A DNA stretch of 62,000 nucleotides from Gnetum montanum (Eukaryota > Streptophyta > Gnetopsida > Gnetales > Gnetaceae). Below are positions 1 through 11,605 of the stretch, piece after piece. How positions within the stretch are numbered: position 1 is the stretch's first letter; each line of letters opens with the position of its first letter. The notes under the pieces were generated by a model. That model was given only the letters and a program-made list of their open reading frames with translations. It searched no databases and was not told the DNA's origin. The DNA is taken from NCBI GenBank assembly GCA_015680685.1, contig MNCI01022121.1:160408-222407 (forward strand). The letters are read 5' to 3'. The position numbers and the translations under genes were made by a program.

Positions 1-789
1 GCAATCTAAAAATCCCAAAATTACTTGCCAAGCATGATACTATGTAAACCACTAGCTAAAAAAATTTTAAAAAATAAAAAATAATAAGCATAAATCATAG
101 GACTATGACAAAGAGGCTGAAATGTTGTCTTTAGCAAGTCATCTTACAAGCAATCTTTCACAATGTCTTTTTACAAAATGCTCTTTCCCCCAAGAGTGTG
201 TGATCCCAAAAGTGTTCTTTCTTCTAACCCCTAAAGCTTTTTTATAGAGTTCAAAAGGTAGTTATGTATTCCCAAAATATTTTGGCTAACATCTCTCCCA
301 AGTAAGGAAGTTATAACTTGCCCAACAAGTTAGGAGATATTACTTGCCCAACAAGTTAGGAAGTTGTAACTTATACATGAAGTTATGAGTGATTTTCCTA
401 TTCTTTGATGTGTGTTTTTGGTCATTTAAAATTAGCTACAATTATCATGGAATTTTATAATCTTTCATAAAATGGAAATATCCCAAAAATTTATTTTCTC
501 TTTTTCAATAATAATAATAATTCTATCAAATATGGAGTTGGAGGACATTGGTCATCCCAACATGCTATTCCACTGCACCTATAACTGCACTTGGGACTAG
601 TTTTGGCCATGGAATCTTTTTAATTTGCTGGAGTTGATTTTCCTATTCTTTGATAGATTTTTTTTTCACAACCTTTAGCATATATGCTGATCATCTATAG
701 TGATAAAATTAATCATTTTTACCATATATTTCTGCAGGTGTTAGGCGTCATCGTGCAAGTGGGACAGGTGCCAAATCAAGGGTTTGTGA
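1..789. other. AT-rich non-coding stretch
   Basis: No reading frame resembles a protein and no RNA gene is recognisable. The sequence is AT-rich with homopolymer runs and a short ATA repeat near 510-525. The only structure seen is the small direct repeat at 316-361. Confidence 0.6.
316..361. repeat. 20-bp direct repeat, two copies
   Basis: ACTTGCCCAACAAGTTAGGA occurs at 316-335 and again at 342-361. Each copy contains the inverted repeat AACTTG/CAAGTT. Likely a local slippage duplication. Confidence 0.8.
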
Positions 790-1039
790 ACTATCACATT
801 GTGAGCGATAAGAGGCGATACATAGGTGTAGTAGGCTCCATCGTTTTCATTGTCGTAACTGATGTTATGGATGGCCATCCACATGTTGCCACATCATCCA
901 CGCCTATCACCGTTCCACTCTGTTGATGTTTTGATATCCAAAAAGAACTATAACGATCCGCCAACTTTGGAGCCTTGCTAGTTTGGGAATTTCTGTTTGT
1001 GCTGGAAATGGCTATTGCCAATGAAATGGGCATCATATG

Positions 1040-1435
1040 CAATCCCTTTCCCTGTAGGTAACATCTAGCTTCAATTGATGAGAAAACATAATCTTTCCCT
1101 GGGGAGAGGACATTTGACGATAGCCTGATTCTGTAAAAATCATCCTCTTTCATAAGTTCTGCAAATGCTTCTTATTCATTTTCAATTAGAGGATTTCTTG
1201 TGGGCTGGAGCTTCATCAAAGTCTAACCACCATGAGGAAATGTCTTGAGGCAAGCCGTGAAAAGGCCGACGGGACTGAACAGTGACTCTGACATGGAGTG
1301 TTCTAGAGAGATATTAACCTTCGAATCTGAGAGGTTGTCCTCTATGATAGTTGGCCTTTTAAGAATCAGTGATGATGTTGGTCTTGGCTTGATGAAGTCG
1401 AACTCTAAATCTGAATCCATGGATCCATTGCTGAA
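1040..1435 (-). pseudogene. EMC10-like pseudogene fragment
   Basis: The minus strand encodes a piece resembling plant ER membrane protein complex subunit 10, which helps insert membrane proteins at the endoplasmic reticulum. Recognisable blocks, in order, are SLILKRPTI, SDSKVNISLEHS, FSPVGLFTACLKTFPHGG, then EDDFYRIRL and SNVLSPGKDYVFSS. All lie in one frame but are cut by TAG at 1223-1225 and TAA at 1172-1174, both where the family has Gln, so both fit C-to-T decay. Homology fades near GKGL (about 1040); the membrane-anchor C-terminus is not seen. No introns are visible, so this is either one exon or a retrocopy. Downstream sequence (791-1039, minus) is open in places but not recognised. Family assignment is from remembered motifs. 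Confidence 0.6.
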
Positions 1436-1477
1436 ATTATTGAAATATAAATTAACTTGCCTAGCATCCAACTAGTT

Positions 1478-1931
1478 TTGCATATAATCTCCAATATTTC
1501 CAGAGAGTTGGTTGCTAGAGATTGATGTACTAAGCCATTTGAAGCCCTCCAATGTCTGCAGGCACTATCCCACACAAACGATTTTGTGAAAGATCAAATT
1601 TGAATATTACATTTCTCAGCCCAGCAAATTCTGACAATATAGTTCCCGAGAGCTGGTATTTTGACAGAACCAGTGATTCCAGAGGACTGCATTTTCCCAA
1701 CTCTACAGGAATTCTGCCACTCAAAAGATTCCTTGCACGAAGATTTACAATGCCGCCCATGCTTCTTGGGATGGAACTAGATAATCTATTGGTAGAAAGG
1801 TCAAGGTAGGCAAGGTTTTTGTTCATGATCAATATTTTAGAGGGTATTTTCCCATAGAATCTATTATAACCAAGATAAAGTTTCTGTATGGATTTCTTGT
1901 TTGCTAGTGTTTTGTGGCCTTGGGGATGCAT
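1478..1931 (-). pseudogene. LRR receptor-like pseudogene fragment
   Basis: About 130 codons on the minus strand carry plant leucine-rich repeats of LxxLxLSxNxLSGxIP type: LAYLDLSTNRLSSSIP, LLSGRIPVELGKCSPLESL, LSKYQLSGTI and DLSQNRLCGIVPADIGGL. Such repeats form the ectodomain of LRR receptor kinases; the wording resembles the class with IPVELGKC and VPADIGGL. One repeat is shortened (VNLRARNLLSG lacks about four residues), and after a frameshift near 1530 the pattern continues as SSNQLSGNI. No signal peptide, transmembrane segment or kinase domain is present. It runs directly into the EMC10 relic on the same strand, so two unrelated gene pieces are joined. Confidence 0.7.
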
Positions 1932-2214
1932 CGTTCTACGAGTTTACATGCCACATAGGTCATGCAAGGGCTACCCTGGCCCTGTTGGCCACACATCCCT
2001 GTTTGTTTGTTTATTTTTTTCTTTTTAAAAGTCTCATGCACATCAATCCAAATGAGACCTCTAGGATTATGCATATCAATAAGATAACAATAATCATCTT
2101 TTTCATTTGAATATTTGTTTTGTCTTGTATACACAAATGATGGAAGTGTCACAGAATTAATATCATTCATATTTTTATCATGTTCTCTACCATTGCCTTT
2201 TTCCAGTATCTACT

Positions 2215-4002
2215 TTTGCTATTCCATGAAATGGAAAAATGTGTCAACACCAAAGTGTGGTATCAATCATTGAAACCAAATTCAATCCGATGGTGGTCAA
2301 CAATGTTGGAACTTTTCAATGAAAGATACCAAACCTATAAGAGAGTGTCCAACCTGAGGAGACAAATCCAAGAGTGGAAACAAGAACAACATGAACCCTT
2401 GGACATGGCCTTAAATATATATTATTCCATGTTGAATAGATGCCTAGGCCATGGTTTCTCCAAAGAAGAGCAACTTTGCCACATCATAGCTGGGCTTCGC
2501 AATGAAATAAGGGCAACCCTTGGAATGTATGTCCCAAGGAAATTATACAAGATTCAAGCCCATCAGGTCAAAGAGATAATAGAGAATATGGCCAAAAAAT
2601 AAGGAGAAATGTGCAAATTAGAGAATTTTGAGAAATCTCAATGGGACCCAACTCTTCAATCAAATAAGGTCCAAATTTATGGTAAGAAAAATGAAACTAC
2701 CATTGATAAGGTGATTCTGCAAGGAACTTTGCTAACAAAGAAGTCTATTGATGATCTAGAAGAAAAATTCAATAAGATGCCTAAATGGATAAATGAAAAC
2801 ATCACAAATCTCTTTGAAATGATCATGAAGAATATTATGAAACACACACCAGGTGAACATAATAAATAGACACAAAAGTAAGAAATAGTCAGGAACACAT
2901 TTTAGTAGATGAAACACGAGGCTAATGAAAGTGAGGCTAAAGACTCCACCACAAACGAAGATGATGGATGTGACCTATGCATATATGACCATTTGAAGGG
3001 CAAATGCCCCATATTTTTGCATCTACAGGATTATTGGGTAGGTGCCTTAAATCCAAAGTTTGTGCAAAAGCACATGCCTAAGAGACTTCCTCTCCCATAA
3101 GGTAATTTCAGATAGTCCTACAACCAACCATACCATTCTAGCAGGACTTATTACCAACCTCAACATTCTCAACCATAATGGTAACAACCACAATTGTGGG
3201 GGAGGCCACCACTAAATCAACCACACCTACCGAACCTCATGGATATTATTATCAATGTTGTATTTCTCCAACCAGTTTGGTGTCCTCCACTTCAAATTGC
3301 CACTACCACTCTCCCGAATACCATCAATACATGACATCCCCTAAAGGATCACCACCTTGCACTTCTGACCATTCAACTTACCCTCGATATTCTCATCATC
3401 CACCTCCTTATATGCCATCACCAACAACTTAGGAAGGTTTAGCACCTCAATATCAACCAATGAATGCTACTTGTGTTGCAAAAGTGCAAAGACATGTTGA
3501 TACCAGTGGGTCCCAACTGTGATGCCGAAAATATCCCTTTTGGAGAAAAGGCCATAATTTGAGGCAAACTACACATGGACCCACCACATCATCTGAGCTA
3601 GCACAAGGCCAATCCAACATATCACCTTACTTGTCTTAACCAATGTCCTCTAATCATACACATGGGCCACCATCTGTCAATACTCCAATTCCACATTCAA
3701 CTAATGAATCTACAAGCATGGGGAGACAAAAAAATCCATGCATACCATATCATAATCAAGGGTTCTATTGTGGGCTAGTCATACATAATGTTAACACACC
3801 TCATATCCTAGCCCACCATACATATAACAATCAAGTATGTGACCAAAAATTTTTCTACCCAGCCACCACACCTCCAATAGGCACCCAATGGTTGGGGCAT
3901 GAAGGGTTTCCAACGTATCATACATGCATGGATCCTTTTCATCCACTTATTAATCCTAGCCATGACCAAATTTTTAGTTGTGGGGGTTACCCCCCATTCT
4001 AA
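2215..4002 (+). pseudogene. Ty3-type gag remnant of element F
   Basis: The first part (to about 2600) is the core of a retrotransposon Gag capsid domain: WYQSLKPNSIRWW, LFNERYQTY, then NRCLGHGFSKEEQLCHII and GLRNEIRATLGMY. It lines up with the gag of element D at 35676-36240 but lacks that protein's N-terminal FKGGYNADPQNHL segment. After a stop, 2609-2869 is a charged spacer and 2909-3100 holds a small Cys/His box, CDLCIYDHLKGKC (C-x2-C-x3-H-x4-C), one residue shorter than a classic zinc knuckle. From 3100 to 4002 the peptide is rich in His, Pro, Tyr, Ser and Thr. Several stops break the frame, so no Gag can be made. Confidence 0.75.
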
Positions 4003-6019
4003 TCATCAAGATTTTTAAGTGCTTTTTATCTTTTTATTTTACAATTTTTTATCATTCTCCTATTATTTCTACTTTTTCTACTTTTTCTAGTTGTTGTTTT
4101 AATTTTCCTTGTATGTAATCTCACTATTGATCATGTTGCTCATTAAGGCGAGATTTTTCTCTATGTTGTTGAGTCATAAGGAATTGATTATTTGGACATT
4201 GAGATCATGACATCCATCCATCCATTCCATTAATAAGAGGTTCTTGTTCCAGTCATAATGGTAATCCTTTTCATCATCTAGACTCTAAATAACTTCATAA
4301 TCACTATGTCTCAATGGAAGAGTGTAAACCAAGATGGAATGTAAAGGGTGTGACATCAAGGGAATTTGTGGATTCTCTTTGGCTACTTTTGTATGTTATA
4401 TCATGTTGATGAGGTTGTCACCATATCCTTATAGGTCTAACAAAAAGTGGGAGTGAGAGCAACTTTAACTAGCATTGAATAAACTTCTGAGGATCCCACT
4501 AGAAAGACATGTACCCATGCATAAAGGTTGGTGACTTCTCAAAACCATAAAAAAATAAAAACAAAAACAAAAACCAATAAGTGTGCCATAATAACGCTTC
4601 TTCCTTGGACAAAATGCCAAGTGATGTTACTCTTGCAACTTTGATAGTATTATGGTTGTCTGTTCATGGGATGAAATAATGCAGTGTCACTGAAAGGTGG
4701 TTTGGACTTGGTTTGAATCTTGGAAAGAAGGATACATGGTTATCTAACCATTAATAACATAGAAGGCTTCATTATGATCATGGTACAACACCTCATGTCC
4801 TGATTTCTATGATCCCTTCTTCAATTCATTCCATCTCGTTGTACAAATGTCCATAACTTGTGGTTTTGTGTAACATGAAGTAATTATCTCAATTTGGTGG
4901 TTTTAACATGTGTGTTTTGTTTCATAGGTATGCATTGCATTCAACACCTCTAATGCCTACAAACATTTTAGGTGTGGTTACACAAGGGCATCATAGGCTC
5001 TAGCCTACTTTGGGGAGGATCCACTTATGTAACTCTTGTAACTTATACTTGTTTAACATGGCCACATCATTTTTCACCTTCCATGCACTCCAATTATTAT
5101 ACTTCATTTTTTTCCTTATCATAAATATACTCCAAGCTTTCAACATCCTTTTTCTTGCTCATTCTTGTACTTTTACCATTGACAACTTTATCTTATTCTA
5201 CTTTCAGTTCCTCTAATTAAATTTTCCACTTACCCAAACTGCAAAATTTAACTTTCAAAATTTAATTTTTCCACTTACCCAAACTACAAAAGCTATAGTT
5301 TGCATATCCTTTGGCCCCATAAAAATTGAAATTTTGGGACCTCAATGTCGTGTACCTGATGCTACGTTTGACCCAACATCAGGTCTGAAAAAAATATATA
5401 TAGTTGACCCCCATGCAACATTAACTTAATTTCTCTCATTTATTACTGGGAGAGTTATTGCATTTTTTCTTCTCATCACTTAGAGCTTTGCACCTCCATA
5501 TTCCACTTGCAATATCTAGCTCTCTAACATTCTGATTTTTTTACTGTTTAAATCTATCTAAACCTAGAGTGTTCAACTTAGTTGTTGAGGGGAGGGGGGG
5601 TGCATGCATGCAAACATTATGCCAATTTGTTAAAATTTGCTATCACCCAGAAGGTATTCTAAGGGTAAGGATGTTCAGAACCATAAGACTTATAATGAAA
5701 AATCATTGGCAATAATGCTAAACATCCAATTTTTCTAAAGCTCAAGCCTATAACCATTATTTTAAGCCACATATAATGAAAAAGGAACTAGTTGCAATGG
5801 GTTATAGGAGGAGATAGATACTTTTTAGGGGATGTTTTCTTGAAAATTTTCCTATTCCTACAATTAGATGCATAATGAGCTTAATGAACTAAGGTTATGA
5901 GTAAGGTACAAATTGATTAAAGATAATAAACATAACCTTAGTGACACTTGGTTTTTGCTTAATTATAGATGTCCCCCAAAAGAGGTGCTTAGGGTGAACC
6001 CTCAAAAAGAGTCACTAAG
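4003..6019 (+). other. Internal spacer of element F, no gene seen
   Basis: Two kilobases of stop-dense, T-rich sequence follow gag where a pol gene would usually lie; no protease, RT or integrase motif was found in any frame. A short phrase, TTTCCACTTACCCAAACT, occurs twice near 5225 and 5268. The segment may be the remains of deleted pol or a long untranslated spacer. Confidence 0.5.
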
Positions 6020-8690
6020 TGTCCACATGATGGCCACAATTAGTAAGGAGAACAAGCAAGACATGCTAAACATGAGGCCCAATCTTTCAGTATCCATCAA
6101 GAGGCCCCTACTATTGGGCAATTGGCTCAAGGTGAGGCAATTGAAGTATTGGCTCCTGAATAGGGACAACATCTCACATTGTCCCCTAACTACCTTGCTA
6201 CCACATTGGCTTCAGTCATTATGAAAATGAACTTCAGTCCATTTGTGAAGTTTGCTTTTGAAGCGATGTGGACACAACTCAAAGCATCCCCATTGTGGCC
6301 AATCCTATCAAACAATGGTGAATGGTACCTAGGGGAAGTCTATAAATTCTAGCATAATAAGGATAAGGGTACCACTATGAATATTTGTGGGATGAATGTC
6401 TCTTACATAGTCAAAGATATACCTACAGCTCTTAACCTACCTAATGAAGGAACCAAGGTTGCTCACTTGTCCACCAGATGCAACCTTGAAACAAAGAAAC
6501 TATGGCTAAAGTGGGCGTATGACAAAGAAGATAAATAGTACCATGAGATGGCCTTAGAAGAGAGAACTTACTTCAAGATTGGGACATACCACCTATTTTC
6601 CACCAAAGGGCTCAATCGCATTTCCACTTATGTGGCTAAGGGAAATGCCATTTTAATGGGAAAAGTTTTAGTTAACCTTCCCTAGTAGTATTTCATAGAG
6701 ATCCAATAGTCGTTTGAAGAAACAAAATTAGGGAGACCAACAATTTTGTTTCCCTATTTTATTAGAAAATTGTGCAAGTGCATAAGAATCTTAGGATATA
6801 CCAATGATATCCTTTAGAAGGTTTAGCACACCTCCTTTGCAAAGCTTCTCAAAATCATAGCACCAAGAAAAGATTATGATGAGGAGCAAGAAGCTAAAAA
6901 GGAGGTAGAACCAAGAACTGAAACACAACAAGAGCCTAAGTAGTACTCACATGCACAAGCTTCACCACTGTCACCACAAGATTATATACTGTTGATGAGC
7001 CACTTGCAAAGAATTACTAATACTATCAACTAGGGGAGAAGGGATGAGGCTAATCTATTCCAAGTTATGGAAGACATTGTACGGCCCACCATATCAGCCA
7101 ATCCAACAAGGGGGGAGATCTCAATTCAGTCAAGAGGAGGGGGATCCCAACATTCATGCCAAATATCTATGATGCTACATCCTTTCAAGTCATATTAGAA
7201 ATAGGAGAAGGCACCACAATCGTGGTGCTACAACATGAGGATGTAGCAAGAGTAGTAGAGGCAATCACTAATCGCATCAAGGAATCATTTAATGTTCCTG
7301 TTGTGCCTCTGACCAGTCTAGTAGGGACAAAAGATGCACAAATGTTGACTAGGACCTTAATGACTCCTATAGTGCATGAGGATGTAATTCATCATTTTCT
7401 ATAGATAGGTCAAGTGATGAAAACTCTGTTTGACATTCCCAACAATGTCACTATGGCACAATTGGATCTCATCACTACAAAATGGAAGTTGATCATGGCT
7501 AAGGTCAAGGTAAAACATGCAAAAGCTGAGGTGTAAAGATTTCAAGAAGAGCTAGTTGCCCTGCATGCTGAACGACAGGATCCTACTAATTTCATCACAC
7601 CAAACCAACTTGAGTAGTTCTATATGGAGGAGCTTACCAAGCTAGAAAAGGAAAGAGTAGTTGTTAAGCAAGAAAAGGAGATGGTGATCTAAAATGCCTC
7701 CACTACAAATGCATAAACTCATGCACATAAAAAGGCATTGATTTCTATTCAAGAAGAAAACAAGTAGCTCACTAAAGAAAATGCCTAGTTGACCATAGTG
7801 GAAAAGCAAAAGAACATATTAAAAGAGATTTTCCACTAACTGAGGGAAAAACTAGTGAGGGTCAACTAGGATATGAGTCAATTGACCTAAGAAAATAGAA
7901 CCCTCTCTATGTAGGAGGTATGCACTATTCATCAAAAGATAGCAATCGAGATCAGCATGTGGTAGAATGAGGCCAAGAAACATGAGAAGTTAAAAGAATA
8001 CTTCTGGGACTAGGTTGTCATGTATAAGGAAATTAATGAAAAGGAAATCAAGATGGCCAAGGCCCACATCAACTCCTTGGCAACACAAAATTCTAAATGG
8101 CAAGCCATTTTGGATAATTATGTCATAGTTCAACAAGCAGAAGTTAAAAATAAGGACCTATGAATAAAATATTTGAAGGAATACATGGCATTGGCTAACC
8201 TCAAACATGTCAACCTTTCCATGTTAATAGCAAGTTGTCCTTGAAGCAAGTTGGAGAAGTAAGTGGCGACCACCTATGCACTATATGAGAAGGAGTTTGT
8301 AGATCGGAGGGATGCTTTGCAAAAGTTACAAGTGACAAACTTGGAATTAGAGATGGTCAAAGCTAGCTACCAAGAATAGAAAGATGTAACCTTGAACCTA
8401 GCTCAGAGATTGATAAACTATCATGAGCTAAGGAATAAAGCTAGGGCCTTTGAGGAGGCATGATGGCAGTTCACAAAATGGTACATTAAGGCAAATCAAA
8501 CATTTCCACAATTTCCATGTCCTTAGGATGTATCAATGCCAGCACACATCGGCATAGCAACTTGGATGATGCACAACCTAAGGATGGAGGAGGAAAAATT
8601 GTAGGTCTTGCTGAACCATTATAAATTTCAAAAAAGTAATGACAAAGGGAAGCAACTAATGGAAGAGCCACCACCTCCAAGCACTACATG
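6020..8690 (+). pseudogene. Accessory coiled-coil ORF of element F, degraded
   Basis: About 880 codons can be followed in one direction with a frameshift at a G run near 7141. The N-terminal half (to about 6860) is a globular-looking region: FSPFVKFAFEAMW, NNGEWYLGEVYKF, GMNVSYIVKDIP, ERTYFKIGTYHLF. An acidic/Gln-rich hinge follows (6860-6960), then from about 7400 a long Lys/Glu-rich heptad region typical of a coiled coil, ending at PPPPSST and a stop. Roughly twenty in-frame stops are present, most where CAG, CAA or CGA is expected. A homologous copy lies in element G (53230-54644, minus). Position, after gag and just before the 3' LTR, is that of the extra ORF of Athila/Tat elements. Function unknown; I saw no envelope hallmarks (no signal peptide, no fusion or transmembrane segment). 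Confidence 0.6.
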
Positions 8691-8891
8691 AACTTTCTAG
8701 TCTTATTTTGTTTTGTTTTTTCTTCTCTTATTTTGTGATAATGTGTTTCATTTCTATATTGCACCACTACAACATGTGAAGAGTTAGTCATTTTATCAAT
8801 TGTTTGAGTCAGTCAATTATCCCATACCTACCCAATATTTTGTAAAGGACCTATTCCTCATTTTTGTTTAACTCGGGGACAATTTTTCATT

Positions 8892-8905
8892 CAATTGTGG
8901 GGGTA
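8892..8905 (+). promoter_or_regulatory. Polypurine tract of element F
   Basis: The G-rich stretch GTGGGGGTA ends exactly where the LTR begins with TGATGAG. The same TGGGGGTA-type junction, less or more altered, precedes the LTR starts of D and G, supporting its role as the plus-strand primer. Confidence 0.7.
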
Positions 8906-9704
8906 TGATGAGTTGTGATTTGATGGGCCTCGACATCGAATACTCGACATCATCTCATTTAGACCTTGCCTATAAATACTACACTTGGGCTTTTGGATGG
9001 GATAACTTAGAAATAGTTAGTTTTCAATTTCTTTTCTTTTAAGTCTATTATTCCCAGTGCATGCCCGCAGTGTGATGTTTGTAATCATATGGCACCCTTG
9101 TTTAAGTGTGATGTACTTGGACATGTTACATGACTAGCAACAAAGATCGAGATTACTTCCATCATTGTATCATCCACTTATGCTAATATTTTTGTTTTAA
9201 TTATTTAATGCTTTCTTTAGTTAAACATTTCCATTTATTGTTATTTACTATTCCTGTTGTTAAGCGGAATGTGTACACCTTAATCATGAGCGTTTAAGTG
9301 TAGATACTTGGTCGCCAAAGGCATATTGTTTGACACAACCAATGACGTACACTAGGTAAACCTAGAAATAGTTCCAAGAAGTTCAAGACATGTATAGACA
9401 GTTAAGAGTAGATATCATCGCCTTAGGCTAATTTAGATTTTATATCAATTATTTATTAGTTAATCAATTTATCTCTTTTCATTACTAGGAGTAGCATAGA
9501 ATTAGGAACCACATCACATGCCTCCTTTTGTACTAAACCATATGTGACAAAGCTACCACTGGTCTAAGTGGGAAGATAGGAAACTATGATCAAGGCATAA
9601 CAATCTAGATACAACAACCAGTCTCATCCACAGAATTCGATTGGATAATATGTGAATGCTTGTGATTTGTATGGTTGAACATAGGGGTACCTTGTCACTC
9701 ATCA
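8906..9704 (+). repeat. 3' LTR of element F
   Basis: This 799-bp unit starts TGATGAGT and ends ACTCATCA, a perfect 8-bp terminal inverted repeat. A TATA box (TATAAATA, 8971-8978) sits 65 bp in. The U3 start contains CGACATCGAATACTCGACAT. Its right end is repeated in inverse orientation from 9959 (LTR of element I), giving two LTRs of one family facing each other. Confidence 0.75.
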
Positions 9705-9938
9705 ATGGTCATGAACATATGAAACCCCTACATAAGGTTGGTCACTCCAACTTTCATCTCTCTATATCTCATTAGTTCTCTAATGAATGCTTACATTACA
9801 TAGTGCATTATTGTTCCCTTGTCAAAGAGACATTGTTGTTAGTTTATGGCATGTGTGATTCAATATTTTCTAAAAGATATATCATTAATGTATTTATAGT
9901 GATCGTGTATGCTATAAAAAATCCAGATAACTAGCACC

Positions 9939-9957
9939 ATCCCCAACAACCACGCCA
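9939..9957 (-). promoter_or_regulatory. Primer binding site of element I (tRNA-Asp type)
   Basis: Minus strand TGGCGTGGTTGTTGGGGAT follows the LTR end. The plant tRNA-Asp 3' end would pair with TGGCGCCGTTGCCGGGGA, so most positions match; the differences fit decay. Confidence 0.65.
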
Positions 9958-10769
9958 ATGATGAGCAACAAGGTACCCCTACGCCCAACCATATGAATCA
10001 TAAGCATTCACACATGCTTTGGTTGAATGTTATAGATGGGACTAGTTGTGGCATCTAGATCACTATGCCTTGATCGTGGTTCGCCTTCTTTCCACTTGCA
10101 CTACTGGTTACTTTGTTACGTATGGTTTAGTCCAGAGTGAGGCATATGATTTTTATTATTTTATATTTTATTTTTCTTTGATTAACAATAGGTTGAAACT
10201 CAATTTATAATCAATTCAACTAATCTAATTACTAATTAATAATCAACTACCCTAACATAAGTATTCGATCCCACTTTCTACGCACATGTTAAACATGTAT
10301 AATGCTACCGGATTACCAAATGTTAAGCATTGCCAGGATTACAAAGTCATATGCATGCTTGAAGCAATCGTACTTATGTGCTTAATTAATATGCCTGGAA
10401 ATGTAAATATTAACTAAGTACATGAAAAGTAAATTGCATGGAAAGTAAATCTAATATAATTCAAAGTGCTACAATGAATAAGAATCAATCTCAATCTTAT
10501 TATTGTTCATGGAATGTGTCTAGGTACATTTCCACTAAAGTAAGACTTTGTACAAATGACTTAGATCCACTTTACTAGCACTCATTGATTGTTCTTTAAG
10601 ATTACAAAATAAAATTGCAAGAGTTAGGCTACTCTATTGAAAAAATGTATACCCAAACTATGCGCCTAAGCACTATACTTATAGGTAGGCATACATCCCC
10701 TGATATCAGATATCTGATAATGTAGCATGTGGCCTGATATCGGATACACACTATTGCGTACCCAGAGCC

Positions 10770-10867
10770 AAGATATCGAGACTAAGATATTGGATCCAAG
10801 ATATTAGGGTTAAGATATCAGAGCCAAGTTATCGAGGCTAAGATATTGGGGCTAAAATATTAAAGCT
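10770..10867. repeat. 14-bp tandem repeat, seven copies
   Basis: Seven consecutive 14-mers of the form AAGATATYRGRGCY (for example AAGATATCAGAGCC) start at 10770, 10784, 10798, 10812, 10826, 10840 and 10854. They lie in the U3 start of the element I LTR. Related GATATC(G) words occur at the matching end of the D and G LTRs. Confidence 0.85.
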
Positions 10868-10971
10868 AACAAAAAATTGACTTTTTTTTGTCAAGATATC
10901 CTATCCAACTAATGACTCATCACTCGAGAATAACATTATTTTCTAAGCTAACTTTGCAAGGAATCAAATTG

Positions 10972-11300
10972 CATGATCCATTCATGTTGATAACTTAATA
11001 CCTTTTCCTTCTAACGCACATTATATACATCCATTTTCCCTTCACACATACATGATCCATTCATGTTGATAAGTTAACACCTTTTCCTTCTGACACACAT
11101 TATATAAATCTGTTTTCCCTTCACATACACATATTGTCATATAGCTTTTTCCATTCAACACATACATGATCCATTCATTATTAGTGCCTTTTTATTCTTA
11201 CACATGGTTCTCACATGTTTTTCAATGATTTCTCCAACACACATGTTCTCGTAAATCTTTCTCACATTTAACTCCTACATGATCCGCTCATGTTAATAAT
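10972..11300. repeat. Degenerate tandem repeat, about 79 bp unit
   Basis: CATGATCCATTCATG starts copies at 10972 and 11051, with eroded copies at about 11165 and 11276. Units share ACCTTTTCCTTCT and TCCATTTTCCCTTCACA phrases. The block sits between the element I LTR and the P450 start, where a promoter would have been; no promoter element was identified. Confidence 0.7.
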
Positions 11301-11508
11301 TTCGTTGCTCATAAATGCATGATATCCGGGCTATTAACACTTAAAATGGATGATTGCTACAATGTTACAAAACCCAGTTTACTGTTTCACATCGAAGACC
11401 AAGGCATACGTTAAAGTAGCCATCACAAACGTCTCACTTTGTTCTTGAATATGATAGGCACAAAATGAAGGACCAACAGTTAAGTAATTAGTGTAACCCA
11501 GAGGAAAA

Positions 11509-11605
11509 ATGCACTCTACAATGGATCTCTATTGGTTCTGGGTTTTTGTTGCCTCTTTCTAGATTCTGATATAGTTCCTCTCTGGGAAATAGAATTAGAG
11601 GTCCC
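11509..11605 (+). pseudogene. Cytochrome P450 pseudogene, exon 1 start (before insertion)
   Basis: From ATG at 11509 (or the in-frame ATG at 11521) the frame reads MDLYWFWVFVASF and then hydrophobic residues with stops, then FLSGK: the N-terminal membrane anchor of a microsomal P450. The frame is interrupted at codon Arg-Ser by element A and resumes at 20752 with QNLKLPPSPKAWPIIGHLH, the expected proline-rich hinge. Four in-frame stops lie in this short piece (positions where Trp, Gln or Arg would fit), probably decay after gene death. With the 5-bp duplication GTCCC at 11601-11605 and 20752-20756 counted once, the two pieces read on in frame. Confidence 0.8.

Larger units (their letters stand above)
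2200..9704 (+). mobile_element. Element F: 5'-truncated Ty3/Athila-like LTR element
   Basis: Order: degraded gag (2215-4002), non-coding spacer, accessory coiled-coil ORF (6020-8690), polypurine tract (8892-8905), 3' LTR (8906-9704). No 5' LTR or primer site is present; the element starts abruptly inside gag next to the LRR relic. No protease, reverse transcriptase, RNase H or integrase was recognised. LTR sequence and gag relate it to D, E, G and I, whose primer sites match tRNA-Asp, a habit of Athila-type Ty3 elements. It abuts the leader of element I, so it may have inserted there; no target duplication could be shown. Confidence 0.7.
9705..10922 (-). mobile_element. Element I: 5' LTR, primer site and leader
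   Basis: Read on the minus strand, an LTR (10922 to 9959, 964 bp) starts TGATGAGTC and ends with TTGCTCATCA, followed at once by a tRNA-Asp-like primer site and about 230 bp of leader, where element F begins. No coding part of I remains. The LTR is related to those of F, D, E and G. Confidence 0.65.

Noticed and set aside
5010-5216. Small hydrophobic plus-strand ORF
   Set aside because: Phe/Leu-rich product of T-rich spacer in element F, no homologue known.
10770-10867. CRISPR-like array
   Set aside because: Units of 14 bp without spacers in an LTR of a plant genome.
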